From Kitagawia praeruptora (Eukaryota > Streptophyta > Magnoliopsida > Apiales > Apiaceae): a stretch of DNA of 64,000 bases. Every line of letters begins with the position of its first letter. Position 1 is the stretch's first letter. The stretch is from assembly GCA_037693485.1 (NCBI GenBank), contig CM075348.1, positions 1,736,001 to 1,800,000 on the forward strand, written 5' to 3'. Of the stretch, positions 19,002-28,731 are shown piece after piece. The translations under genes and the position numbers were made by a program. Under the pieces are notes generated by a model. That model had not been told where the DNA came from. It did not search any database and saw only the letters and a list, made by a program, of their open reading frames with translations.

Positions 19002-20138
19002 TTGATGACAGGTATGGGTCATGACGATATTATGCTCTGTAAAATGTTTAAAACGTATTTAAAGGGCTCAGCTTCCATGTGGTACCGATCGATGAGGCCT
19101 AGATCGATACCTTCCTACGATCGCCTGAAGAGCAAGTTTTTGAGGCACTATTCCCATCTATGCCGAAGAGAAAAGGATACCGAATCTCTCATTCATTGTC
19201 GTCAAAGACCTGATGAAGAATTGGGAGACTACTTGGCCCGATTTAAAGAAGAGGCTGGTATGGTCACTAATCTAGACAAGGTCAAGGCGGCAGGATTCCT
19301 AACAGCAGGCCTCGATTCGGTTAAAGGCAGGAAGCTTCGATCGTCCTTATATGATGTGCCCCCAAAGTCACTCAACGATATTTATATTCGAGGAGAGAAA
19401 ATCCGAAGGAAACTGGAGTCTATTGATGGCTACAAAGAATCTACCAAGGACGACAAGAAAAGGGGCAACACAGGAAAAAATGACCGAAAGAAAGACGAGT
19501 CCCGACGAGAGGATAAGCAGGATAATGACAGGAACGAGAGGAGAAATGATCCGAAGAAAGAAAGAGAGCCGATGGTGTTTACGCCTCTAAATGCTCCCAT
19601 TTCCAAAATACTAAACGAAATCAAAGGGAGACCAGACTTCCGAAGGCCCGCGAAGATGAGGGTGCCCGATCATAAGAAAAATGGAAACAAATACTGTGAT
19701 TATCACCAAGACAAAGGTCATAACACCGATGAATGTTTCCATTTGAAGAGGTTGATAGAAAGAATGGTGAAAACCGGCGATTTAAATCAGTTCGTTAAAG
19801 ACTTAAGAGATCGGTTAGAACCTAAAAGAAGCGATCATGGTCAGAAAGACACCAGAAGCCGGCATGAAGACGATGACAATCCAAGGCCAAGAGATAGAGA
19901 CGAAGCCCCAAGATATAGAGGGGAGGTGAAGACCATCATGGGAGGCACAATACTAGACCGATGCAGCAAAACAGCCAAAAAGAGGTATGCCCGCCAGGTC
20001 TATAATTTGTATCAGCACACTCCACAGGTCAAACAGCCACTGGTCATAATGTTCACTGAGGAAGACTACGAGGATGTTATCTGGCCACATGAAGATCCCC
20101 TGGTAATAAATCCGATCATTGGGCAAAATAAAGTATAA
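19002..20138 (+). CDS. Tat gag, capsid and zinc-finger part
   Basis: 378 residues in the open frame. A Retrotrans_gag capsid domain runs from about 5 to 130 (LKGSASMWYRS, DYLARFKEEAG). A very charged linker (140-195) follows, and then a gag zinc-finger-like motif KYCDYHQDKGHNTDECFHL near 227. The frame begins without a natural start, since it continues the capsid from the broken upstream ORF; the first codon is an internal TTG. It stops at TAA 20136-20138, just before the protease, in the same frame as what follows. Confidence 0.8.
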   Translation: MMTGMGHDDIMLCKMFKTYLKGSASMWYRSMRPRSIPSYDRLKSKFLRHYSHLCRREKDTESLIHCRQRPDEELGDYLARFKEEAGMVTNLDKVKAAGFLTAGLDSVKGRKLRSSLYDVPPKSLNDIYIRGEKIRRKLESIDGYKESTKDDKKRGNTGKNDRKKDESRREDKQDNDRNERRNDPKKEREPMVFTPLNAPISKILNEIKGRPDFRRPAKMRVPDHKKNGNKYCDYHQDKGHNTDECFHLKRLIERMVKTGDLNQFVKDLRDRLEPKRSDHGQKDTRSRHEDDDNPRPRDRDEAPRYRGEVKTIMGGTILDRCSKTAKKRYARQVYNLYQHTPQVKQPLVIMFTEEDYEDVIWPHEDPLVINPIIGQNKV

Positions 20139-21701
20139 AAGGTCCTAATTGATAGTGGTAGTTCGGTCAACATTTTGTATCATCGGACTTATGAAAAGAT
20201 GAATTTGGGAGGAGAACAACTCGAATCATGCAATGAACCTCCGCTCTACGGTTTTTGAAATTCACCAGTCCCGATTGAAGGGACAATCACATTGTCCCTG
20301 ATGTTAGGCAAACCACCTTGTACGGTGGAGAAACAAGTGAAGTTCTATGTTGTTCGAGTAGACAGCCCATATAATGGCATTCTGGGACGTCCGACCTTGA
20401 CAGAATTTCAAGCTGTAGCCTCAATACCACACTTGAAGTTGAAATTCCCTACCGATTTTGGCATCGGTGAAATGAAAGGAGATCAAAAAGCTGCAAGAAT
20501 TATCATGTTAGAGGATCTGGACAAATCCGAAGGAGAAACCGAACCCGAAGGTAAAAAGAAACGACGCGTTAATGATCAAGCTGGTAGCCACCACACCATG
20601 AGTATCGAGTTAGAGAGATTTGGGGCCGATCTCTCAAATTCGATAGCCGAACCAGCTGTGGAAACCGAAGAGGTCGAGCTGTATGTAGGTACTTCGGGGA
20701 AAATGATTCGAATCAGAAAGAATATGGACGCGGAACTGAAGGAGAAAGTAATTGCTGTAATCAGAGAATATCATGACGTATTTGCCTGGGGTCCTGAAGA
20801 CATGCCTGGACTCGATCCAAACATTGCCCAGCATAGCTTGAATGTCAAAGATGGAGCTAAACCAGTCAAACAAAAGAAGAGGAACTTCGCCATGGAAAGA
20901 CAAAAGGTAATCCAGTCAGAGGTGGAGAAGCTCTTAGAGGCAGAGTTTATCGAAGAAATCAAATATCCAGAATGGTTAGCTAATGTGGTGGTGGTCAAAA
21001 AGGCGAACGGCAAATGGAGAATGTGTGTAGATTATACCGACCTTAATCTTGCCTGCCCCAAGGATCACTATCCACTCCCCAATATTGATCAGCTCATCGA
21101 TGCCACATCAGGGTACGAGATTCTAAGCTTCCTAGATGCCTTTTCGGGTTACCATCAAATTGCAATGAGGTCCGAAGACATCCCGAAAACAGCTTTCATC
21201 ACCCCAAAAGGGACATATGCCTTCATTGTCATGCCTTTCGGATTAAAAAACGCAGGAGCCACTTTCCAAAAAATGATTAACACCGTCTTCAAGAATCATA
21301 TCGGGAGAAACATGGAGTGTTATGTGGACGATATGATAGTAAAATCTCTGTTTCAGAATCATGCGGAAGACTTGAAAGAATGTTTTGAGACTCTAAGGAA
21401 AAACAACATGCGGATTAATCCAAACAAATTCACCTTCGGGGTATTCAGCGGAAAATTTCTTGACTATATGGTAAGTGCACGAGGCATTGAGTACAATCCA
21501 GAAAAGATAAAAGCAGTCATTGACATGGAAACTCCGAAGACAATCCGAGACATTCAAAAATTGACAGGAAAACTGGCTGCTCTTCGGAGATTCATCTCTC
21601 GATCGGCCGACAAAACTTTACCCTTTTTTGAGGTCTTGAAAGGAACGAAGACATTTTCCTGGGGTCCAAAGTACGAAAAAGCTTTCGAAGACATCAAGTA
21701 G
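20139..21701 (+). pseudogene. Tat pol: protease and reverse transcriptase
   Basis: Directly after the gag stop and in the same frame comes an aspartic protease (LIDSGSSVNILY). One TGA near 20256 interrupts it before the long open part at 20292. In that 469-residue ORF the protease end (GILGRP) is near 40, the RT fingers near 225 (EFIEEIKYPEWLANV), LDAFSGYHQI with D282, and the catalytic YVDD at 344-347. RT copies element RNA into DNA. A TAG at 21699-21701 ends the ORF; the frame then continues into RNase H. Confidence 0.85.
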
Positions 21702-21725
21702 TATTTAACAAGAGCCCCATTACTA

Positions 21726-22826
21726 ATGCGACCCAGCCCGCAAGAAACTCTACAGCTTTACTTAGCTGCGAACGACTGGACATTAGGAGCTGTCTTGGTA
21801 AAGCACCACGATGGAAATCAATATCCAGTTTTTTACATCAGCCATATGCTCAAAGAGGCGGAAACCAGATATCCGAATGCCGAAAAATTTGCTTATGGAT
21901 TAGTAATGGCTTCCAGAAAACTAAGACATTATTTCCAGGGGAGGACGATCCAGGTTATCACCGATCAGCCTTTGAAAAAAATACTTCAGAGACATGAAGC
22001 TTCAAGCAGAGTGGTCGCTTGGGCTATCGAGCTGGGGGAATTTGATCTAGAATACGTACCGAGAACAGCCATAAAAGCACAAACCCTGGCAGATTTCATC
22101 GTAGAATGCTCGTTCTCGGGCTCCGAAGAATTGCAGGTTGAAGAAAAATTGATCCAGACTCCAGGAAATTGGAAGTTATTTGTTGATGGATCGGTGGCTG
22201 GCGGAAAATGCGGAGCTGGCCTAATCCTCACAAGCCCTGACGGTTTTGAAATATGCCAAGCCATCCGTTTCACTTTCCCTTTAACAAACAATGAGGCTGA
22301 GTACGAAGCTCTTATCGCCGGAATGAATCTAGCAAAGAACCTAGAAGTCAGACATCTTCGAGCATTCAGTGATTCGATGCTGGTGGTCAAACATTTTTCG
22401 GGAGAATACGAGCAAAGGGACACCCGAACAAAAGCTTACGCCACCCAGGTAAAAACAAAATCCCTACTGTTCGAATCTTTTGAGCTGACCACTGTCGCCA
22501 GGGAAAACAACAGCCGAGCCGATGCGCTATCTAGATTGGCTTCGGCCGACACCCAAAATCTCACAGGATCGGTCTACTTGACCGAGGCCAAAAGACCCTC
22601 CATTGATAAAAAGGTCTGTTTCGAGATTCACCAAGGGATAGATTGGATGACTCCCATACGGTTATTTCTGGAAAGGGGGACATTACTATTAGAGAAGGCC
22701 GAAGCACAAAAAGTCAAACACAGGGCCGTCAGGTATACAATGATTGCAGGAAGAATGTATCGAAGATCAGCCACTGAACCATTATTGAGATGCCTGAATC
22801 CCGAAGAAAAAAAAAAACAGCTCTAG
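21726..22826 (+). CDS. Tat pol: two RNase H domains
   Basis: Same frame as RT, separated by the TAG at 21699-21701. The first RNase H (LYLAANDWTLGAVLV to about 135) is the ordinary Gypsy domain. A second, archaeal-type RNase H begins near 148 with the catalytic Asp in FVDGS (D154), then NNEAEYEAL and SDSMLVV, and ends near RADALSRLAS. A double RNase H is diagnostic for Tat-lineage elements. It ends in a long A run (22807-22818), where a frame change leads on to the integrase zinc-binding region. Confidence 0.87.
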   Translation: MRPSPQETLQLYLAANDWTLGAVLVKHHDGNQYPVFYISHMLKEAETRYPNAEKFAYGLVMASRKLRHYFQGRTIQVITDQPLKKILQRHEASSRVVAWAIELGEFDLEYVPRTAIKAQTLADFIVECSFSGSEELQVEEKLIQTPGNWKLFVDGSVAGGKCGAGLILTSPDGFEICQAIRFTFPLTNNEAEYEALIAGMNLAKNLEVRHLRAFSDSMLVVKHFSGEYEQRDTRTKAYATQVKTKSLLFESFELTTVARENNSRADALSRLASADTQNLTGSVYLTEAKRPSIDKKVCFEIHQGIDWMTPIRLFLERGTLLLEKAEAQKVKHRAVRYTMIAGRMYRRSATEPLLRCLNPEEKKKQL

Positions 22827-22999
22827 AAGCAGTTCACGAAGGGATTTGTGGAGAGCATTTGGCTGGTCGCTCTTTGGCTTTCAAAATTCTAAGGTAGGGA
22901 TTCTTTTGGCCGACACTTCGGTCTGATGCACTTGATTATTCTAAGAAGTGAAAACAGTGTCAACTCTTCAGCAACGTCCCGAAGCAACCCCCCGAATAA
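22827..22999 (+). pseudogene. Degenerate integrase N-terminal (zinc-binding) region
   Basis: After the A-run frame change one frame reads EAVHEGICGEHLAGRSL and then FWPTL, typical of the Gypsy integrase HHCC region, but it is cut by several stops before the core ORF begins at 23000. Confidence 0.65.
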
Positions 23000-23800
23000 A
23001 TGACTTCGGTCTTAAATCCGATTCCCTTCGCCATGTGGGCTGTGGACATTGTCGGGATACTTCCTACCAGCACCAAGCAAGCCAAATATTGCATTGTAGC
23101 AATTGACTACATGACAAAGTGGATAGAAGCACGCCCCTTATCTTCAATTACCGAAGAGGCAGCCAAGAAATTCATGTTGGAGCAAATAATACTCAGATTC
23201 GGAATTCCTAAAATATGTGTATCTGACAATGGAACACAATTCATCGACAAGAAATTCAAGGAGTTTCTGGCTTTCTTTGGAATTCAGCAGAAGTTCAGCT
23301 CTGTCGGTCACCCACAAGGAAATGGAGCGGTGGAAGCCGCTAACAAAATTATCTTTGATGGGATAAAAAAGAGGCTCGGAGAGGCCAAAGGGCTATGGGC
23401 CGAACAATTGCCTTATGTGCTATGGGCCTATCGAACTACGGCAAGATCTTCAACGGGAGAAACTCCTTTTAAGCTGACATATGGAACCGATGCAATGGTC
23501 CCAGTAGAAGTAGGCCTGGAGTCCTATCGAAGCGAAGTATTCAACGCCGAAACAAATGAATGGGGTCTTCGAGCTAATGTTGACCTGTTGGAAGAAGCTA
23601 GGGAAAAGGCATATCTAAAAAATGTCAAGTATCAGCAGCAAGCTGCTCAGTACTATGATTCAGGCATAAGGAAAAGATCTTTTGAAGTAGGAAATCTAGT
23701 TCTTCGGGAATTAACCGAATTGGGAGGGGCCTTATGTTGTTATTCAAGTCGTTCGACCAGGAACGTACAAACTCGCCGAGCTGAACGGGGTTCCGATTAA
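23000..23800 (+). CDS. Tat pol: integrase core and C-terminus
   Basis: 266 residues. The catalytic triad is D16 (AVDIVG), D76 (SDNGTQF) and E112 (GAVEAANK), with the D-D35-E spacing of retroviral-type integrases. The stretch FKLTYGTDAMVPVEV is typical of Tat integrases. Near 23730 the frame shifts: the family C-terminal end (GTYKLAEL, TWHASRLRKFY) continues in another frame to about 23842. No chromodomain is present. Integrase joins the cDNA to genomic DNA. Confidence 0.87.
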   Translation: MTSVLNPIPFAMWAVDIVGILPTSTKQAKYCIVAIDYMTKWIEARPLSSITEEAAKKFMLEQIILRFGIPKICVSDNGTQFIDKKFKEFLAFFGIQQKFSSVGHPQGNGAVEAANKIIFDGIKKRLGEAKGLWAEQLPYVLWAYRTTARSSTGETPFKLTYGTDAMVPVEVGLESYRSEVFNAETNEWGLRANVDLLEEAREKAYLKNVKYQQQAAQYYDSGIRKRSFEVGNLVLRELTELGGALCCYSSRSTRNVQTRRAERGSD

Positions 23801-23842
23801 AAACACATGGCATGCCTCCAGATTACGAAAGTTTTATCAGTA

Positions 23843-24002
23843 AGCTTTTTCGCAGAAATATTCAAATTATATGATTACTATGTAAAGTTGAATCGGTTGT
23901 TAATAGAGGCTTGAGTATTTCGCCCAATTGATTTATATTTTCATCGATAAACCTGAATGGCTGAAATACTACTTGGCTGGGAACTATTAAAAACCCGAAT
24001 AC
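23843..24002. other. Spacer after Tat pol
   Basis: Short AT-rich stretch between the end of integrase and the first copy of the 128-bp repeat. No further coding seen. Confidence 0.5.
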
Positions 24003-24130
24003 AAGTCGCAGTTCGCCCCAAGGTCTTCGGGAGGCAGGATTCGCCCAAAACCGAAAGAAAAGACCTTCGGCCAAAACAGCGACTTGGGGGCAAGACAGGG
24101 TCACGTCCGAAGAGACTACCCGAAGCACAA
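24003..24130. repeat. 128-bp direct repeat, copy 1, in the Tat 3' region
   Basis: It matches 25434-25561 almost base for base (AAGTCGCAGTTCGCCCCAAG to CTACCCGAAGCACAAAA). Each copy lies downstream (minus-strand sense) of one antisense gene. The pair indicates that a unit of repeat plus antisense gene was duplicated within the element. Confidence 0.9.
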
Positions 24131-24417
24131 AAAAAAAAGAAATTTTCAAAATTCCTCCAAGTAAGGAAAGAGTCGAATTATTTGAATTTCCGAAAATTAC
24201 TTCGAGCGTAGGAATTGTGTAGCCTAGATGGCCAAAATATATAAATATTGCTCAAGCAAAATACAAGCTACTTACAAATCCGAAGACTGCATATGCATAG
24301 GAAACAAAAAGTATCTTAACGACAAACGATCGAGAAAGAAAATTGCCCAAAGGCCATAGTTTTATTGACTTGTTATAAAATTACAAAGTTGGCCCAAAGG
24401 CAGAAATAAAATACAAA

Positions 24418-25124
24418 TTAAGGGACCACACCCTCTGGGTCGGAATCCATCATCTGCGCAAGCTCAGCTTTTCGATGCTCCATCCAGTCGAGCAAGTCTT
24501 CTGTATCAGCCATCATCTTGTCACTTTGTTGCTACAAGGCATCGTTCTCTTTGACAAGATCGGCATTCTGCGACCGAACAGAAGCAAGCTCTGACTGCAA
24601 CTTCTCTACTTGTTTCTCCAAGAAGGGAATCGTTTTGCTGATCTGCTTCCCTTGATTATACAGTAGAAGATTCTGGTCCTTCACCTTATCAGTTATTGAA
24701 GCAGCCCACGGAGTAGCCTATAAAAGAAGAAGATCAGAAATCAAAGACTAAAAAAAGGGGGGGGGGAAAGGAGGAAGTCTAAATTCTTTACCAAACTCAG
24801 ATGCCCCATGAGATTAGCAGCGGCTTCTGCCAGATCAGCAGAATCATAAAGCGATCGATCCTTAGGAAGAATAAATGAGGAGCACAAATCCTTGGCCAAG
24901 CTCTTGGAAGCAGCCGAAGCAGACGCTCCATAAGAATATGACTCTATAATAGACCACGAAGGTCGGTAAGGGTTAGACTCCATGCGACCTTTCTTCTCAG
25001 AGATGCTTGAAATGTCACCCCCCAATTGGGAAAGAGGAAGACTAGAAGAACCACTATCAGGCGTACGTTTTTTCTGAGCCCGTCGTTCCGCTACCCTTCT
25101 TTTCATCTCTGCTCGACTCGACAT
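24418..25124 (-). pseudogene. Antisense gene 1 of the Tat element (truncated relative)
   Basis: It starts at 25124. Exon 1 is basic, with KRRVAERRAQKKR near 9-21, then a SYGASA..LCSSFILPKD block. An intron runs from GTAAAG at 24791 to TATAG at 24718 (74 nt). Exon 2 begins ATPWAASITDKVKDQ and is coiled-coil, and a TAG interrupts it near 24531 before the end at 24418. It parallels the C-terminal two thirds of antisense gene 2 (RRRAAERKA, LCSSFILPAD, PWAAAVTAKVKDQ), so the two are paralogues. The N-terminal domain of gene 2 is missing here. Function unknown. Confidence 0.65.
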
Positions 25125-25433
25125 GGTTATCTATGTTGAAAGATAGAGAAGTTTAAAAAGGAGAAAATGGATCACTAAAGAAAAAAAAATCTCAGACGTG
25201 ATTGAAGATGAAGTTATTCACAGACAAATCTAGTCACTATTTATAAAGGAATTCAACGGCTCTGATGAAATGGCGTTTGAATGACCCCTACACCAGATTG
25301 GGACACGTGCCTAAGGAAAAAGCGGTCAAACTACCATTAAATGGGGGGGGGAAATACTAAGAGTCTCGACGTTCAAAAAAAAAGAAAAAAGAAAGGAGAA
25401 TTTTTCCAGGTATTCTTCAACACCAAAGTTTTT
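25125..25433 (-). other. Upstream region of antisense gene 1
   Basis: This is the likely promoter region of antisense gene 1 (transcribed leftwards). It includes a TATAAATAG-like word on the minus strand near 25238 (plus CTATTTATAAAG). No ORF. Confidence 0.4.
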
Positions 25434-25561
25434 AAGTCGCAGTTTGCCCCAAGGTCTTCGGGAGGCAGGATTCGCCCAAAACCGAAAGAAAAGACCTTCG
25501 GCCAAAACAGCGACTTGGGGGCAAGACAGGGTCACGTCCGAAGAGACTACCCGAAGCACAA
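25434..25561. repeat. 128-bp direct repeat, copy 2
   Basis: Second copy of 24003-24130, with only a couple of differences seen. It lies downstream of antisense gene 2. Confidence 0.9.
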
Positions 25562-25812
25562 AAAATCCGAAGCACAAAACATTTTCTTTTTAAATGAAAA
25601 AAGATTCCTCCAAGTAAAGGAAGATTCGAATTACTCGAACTTCCGAAAAATTACTTTGGAAAGGAATTATTACGGTTCATATCAGGTATTGTTTACTACT
25701 TGAAGAAAAAAAAATATATCGAAAGACTCAATGCTATATGAAGAGTTATTCGGAAACAGCAATGCAAGGAGAATTTAACTTGAAGAAAATCGCAATCAAT
25801 TGACAAAAAGTA

Positions 25813-27726
25813 CTACAAAGTACAGTCATTACTCGAAGGCACAAGTTCGAAAAACAATAAACCTATTACAAAGAAATAAATACTATCACTCTGAATCAGG
25901 ATCGGAGGAAACCACCAACAGCTCATCAGGAGCACCCTTCCGAAGGACTGGATCGTCTTCAGGATTGAAAAAGATCTGCTGTAGTCAAAACCAGCTTTGT
26001 GGGCAGCAAGAACAACATCATCACATCCTACAGCGAAGCCCCTATCCTCGGATCGGGATATGATCTTCTTGGCTTTCTTCAGTTCTTTCTTCAAGCGGCG
26101 CAATTCCAGGCGATCGGTCTTCTGCTCATCAGTCAGCTTCTGCTTTTCCCCGATCAAGACGTCATTCTGAAGGAGCAGGTCATTCTTCTCTTGTATAAGA
26201 AGGCTTTCTCTATGTTGTGATTCTGCCAGAAGATTTTCGGCCTTCTTTACCTGGTTTTCCAAAGGGTCAACTTTATCCTTTAGAAGATTGATCTCTGCCT
26301 TAAAACTCCGAATAATAACGGCTTGATCTTTGACCTTGGCGGTCACAGCTGCAGCCCAAGGAACGGCCTGGAAACATATCACAGGAGTTATTGCAAAAAA
26401 AAAAGGGGATAACAAATGGGGACAGAAAGGGATGATTGGAAAAAACCTTACCAAACTAAGATGCCCCAACATGTTTTCGCAAGCTTCCACAGTAGGGACT
26501 GTATCGTAAACAGGATGATCAGCTGGGAGGATGAAAGAACTACACAAATCCTGGCTTAGCTCCTTGACAGGCTTCGGAGCTGGAGCACCAAAGGAATCGG
26601 TATCCACTACACCCCAAGAGGGACGATAAGTCTTCAGGACAGGAACCGAATCATCGGTTTTCCTCTTCTTTTCAGACTTATTTCCACCCACAGCAAGAGT
26701 TTCCTGAGGGATCGTCTCGACAACGCTAGCGAAAGGGACTTCTACCCTTTCGGCTTGCATGGGTGTAACTTCCTGAATTACCAGAGAAGTCTCCACCTCC
26801 GAAGGTACCGGAGCGACACTAGTTTGAGAAGGGCTCCCAGATCCACCAGCCAACAAGGCCTTCCGTTCGGCCGCTCTTCTCCTCATATCAGCCGCTGCAG
26901 ACACTGAAAGGAAAACAATAAAGGGAGAATCAGATATCAAAGAAAAATATATGCAAGGGAAAAATAAAGTGATGATAGAAATACCCATCATATCCTTTAG
27001 CCAAGACCCATCTCTGGTAACGGACAATGAAAGTTTATTTTCAGGTGCTAAGGGAGTGTTTAGCTTTCGGTATAAACGTTTCTCTTCGTCTGAAAGAGTA
27101 TTCAGTTTAACCCTCTCGGCCGTCTCGACCTCCCTCCATTCCGAAAACCTATGTAGACCAGGACCAGTAACATAACACCAATGGTTATGCGTCTTTTTGT
27201 TACTTGAGTTGGTAGCTGCCCAATCGGAACGACCCACTCTTCGGGTAATGTTATAAAAACCCGGAGATTTGGCATTTTTACGAAAATCATAATGATGCCA
27301 AAAGAGGACCGACAAAGTGGGGACATCGTGCTCCAAGCATCGATGCTGGAAAACATTCATGTGTATAAAGCTATTCGAATCTAGTTGGCCGATCGCTATA
27401 CCCATATCCCTCAAAAGAACTTTTATAAGGGGCAACAAGGGAAATCGAAGCCCACAAATAAAAGCGGTTTCCGACAGGCCAACGGCAATCTCTTCAGGAT
27501 CGTCATTCACCGATATGCCATGGGTGTCGTATATACGATCCGTAGGATCAGGTAAAAAGCAACGATAACCCTCGGGAAAATCGTATTTAGTCGTAAAGGT
27601 ATCTAAGTCATCTTGTTTCAAGACCGAAGACTGATTAGCGGCAAGGTATTCGGTACCATCTCCAAAAAGTAAAATAGGAGAATGGCCCACAGCATGACCC
27701 GAAGGACCTGATTCAAGATTTTCCAT
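25813..27726 (-). CDS. Antisense gene 2 of the Tat element (gypsy-type Transposase_28-like)
   Basis: It is open for 637 codons on the minus strand. Residues about 45-200 (FPEGYRCFLPDP, GLRFPLLPLIKVLL) resemble the plant putative gypsy-type transposon family I know as Transposase_28 (PF04195). A basic patch (RRRAAERKA), a low-complexity segment and a strong coiled coil follow. Two introns are embedded and still open: 26904-26984 (81 nt, donor GGTATTT, acceptor TTTCAG) and 26368-26451 (84 nt, GTAAGG to TTCCAG). Both are multiples of three. Near 25975 the frame departs from the likely natural end: the other frame gives PEDDPVLRKGAPDELL and a stop near 25886. Its role is unknown; antisense ORFs in this position are reported for Tat elements. 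Confidence 0.7.
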   Translation of the reverse strand: MENLESGPSGHAVGHSPILLFGDGTEYLAANQSSVLKQDDLDTFTTKYDFPEGYRCFLPDPTDRIYDTHGISVNDDPEEIAVGLSETAFICGLRFPLLPLIKVLLRDMGIAIGQLDSNSFIHMNVFQHRCLEHDVPTLSVLFWHHYDFRKNAKSPGFYNITRRVGRSDWAATNSSNKKTHNHWCYVTGPGLHRFSEWREVETAERVKLNTLSDEEKRLYRKLNTPLAPENKLSLSVTRDGSWLKDMMGISIITLFFPCIYFSLISDSPFIVFLSVSAAADMRRRAAERKALLAGGSGSPSQTSVAPVPSEVETSLVIQEVTPMQAERVEVPFASVVETIPQETLAVGGNKSEKKRKTDDSVPVLKTYRPSWGVVDTDSFGAPAPKPVKELSQDLCSSFILPADHPVYDTVPTVEACENMLGHLSLVRFFPIIPFCPHLLSPFFFAITPVICFQAVPWAAAVTAKVKDQAVIIRSFKAEINLLKDKVDPLENQVKKAENLLAESQHRESLLIQEKNDLLLQNDVLIGEKQKLTDEQKTDRLELRRLKKELKKAKKIISRSEDRGFAVGCDDVVLAAHKAGFDYSRSFSILKTIQSFGRVLLMSCWWFPPILIQSDSIYFFVIGLLFFELVPSSNDCTL

Positions 27727-28336
27727 TGGAATTTGAAAAAGAAAGATGAGTCGTTAGTCCAATACTCGGGGACAGAAAGATAAAAGCAAGAATAACTAAC
27801 TATGGCCGAAGAAAAATCCCCGAGTACCAATTGACCAACGACGACGGAAAGAAAAAAGGGGTTTGGCGAAAGAGGTTCTTAAGTGTACACAGGACCAAAG
27901 AAAGTGAAAGAAGATACTCTAAAGGGATATCACATCTCAGAAAAACCAAGGGTATTATCTAAAGATATTCAAGCACATTAGAGGACATAAACAGAAAAGT
28001 ACTTACTTGTTGAAAAGAGGTATGGAACTGGAAATTCTTCAAAGATGGATGGACTCGTTGATTACTCCGTAAATGCGCACTGAGAAAACGGGTTTCCAGA
28101 AAATGAAATGGCATAGAGGATACTAGAATTTAAATATACATAACAGTAATGAACGGATGAGATGAATAGACGGTTCAAAACCCTCGTCCTAGATGATGAC
28201 ACGTGGAGAACGGTTTTTATAAAAGACAATTGTCACCTCAAAAGACGTGCCCTCAGGAAGAGAGCACCGAACGCTCGAACATTCGGTCTAAATGGACTTC
28301 GGCCTCTATAGACATACCGACCGAAGCCCGGGGACA
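27727..28336 (-). promoter_or_regulatory. Putative promoter region of antisense gene 2, and Tat 3' end
   Basis: No plus-strand ORF. On the minus strand it is the 600 bases upstream of the antisense start, with TATATTTAAATTC near 28130 (plus GAATTTAAATATA) as a possible TATA region. The last bases before the 3' LTR (GAAGCCCGGGGACA) are the polypurine-like tract. Confidence 0.4.
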
Positions 28337-28726
28337 TGTTAGAGGGCCCAGTATAATATGTAAATGGGCTTCTAGCCGTTAGGCCCAAACCCTATTAATC
28401 CAGACGAAGATAGTGAAACGTAACTGTCGACCGTTGTAACGCTCCCTCCATAATTGAGAATCAAGAGGCCACCAATGGGATTACCCCTGAAAGCAGTATA
28501 AATAGACAACAATTATCAGGTGATAAAAACACAATCATACACACTACAAAATAGACTGGTTTACATACGCTTTACGTTTACGTTCCCATTATCTTTTTAC
28601 TGATTCTGACACCGGAGGTGAATCGGGGGGCCATTCTCTCGCATTCTTCTCCTTGCAGGAGCTTCTGAAACGTGTTCTTGGCATACCAGATTCGGGTGTA
28701 GACGAGGCATAAATCGAGCTCCAACA
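28337..28726 (+). repeat. Tat element 3' LTR
   Basis: 390 bp, TGTTAGAGGG to CTCCAACA, followed by the GTAAA target duplication. It differs from the 5' LTR at about nine positions by eye, or 2-2.5 percent. Confidence 0.9.
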
Positions 28727-28731
28727 GTAAA

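Larger units (their letters stand above)
18036..28726 (+). mobile_element. Tat-lineage Ty3/gypsy element, 10.7 kb
   Basis: Near-identical 390-bp LTRs (18036-18425 and 28337-28726) are flanked by a perfect GTAAA duplication (18031-18035 and 28727-28731). The order protease, RT, RNase H, integrase is Gypsy-type. A second archaeal-type RNase H after the first is a hallmark of the Tat lineage. Additional, partly antisense ORFs between pol and the 3' LTR are also known in that lineage, and two are present here. About nine LTR differences were seen by eye, which makes it older than Copia-1. Several stops and frameshifts in gag-pol make it non-autonomous. Confidence 0.92.

Noticed and set aside
18582..19022. 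146-codon minus ORF
   Set aside because: Antisense shadow of Tat gag.
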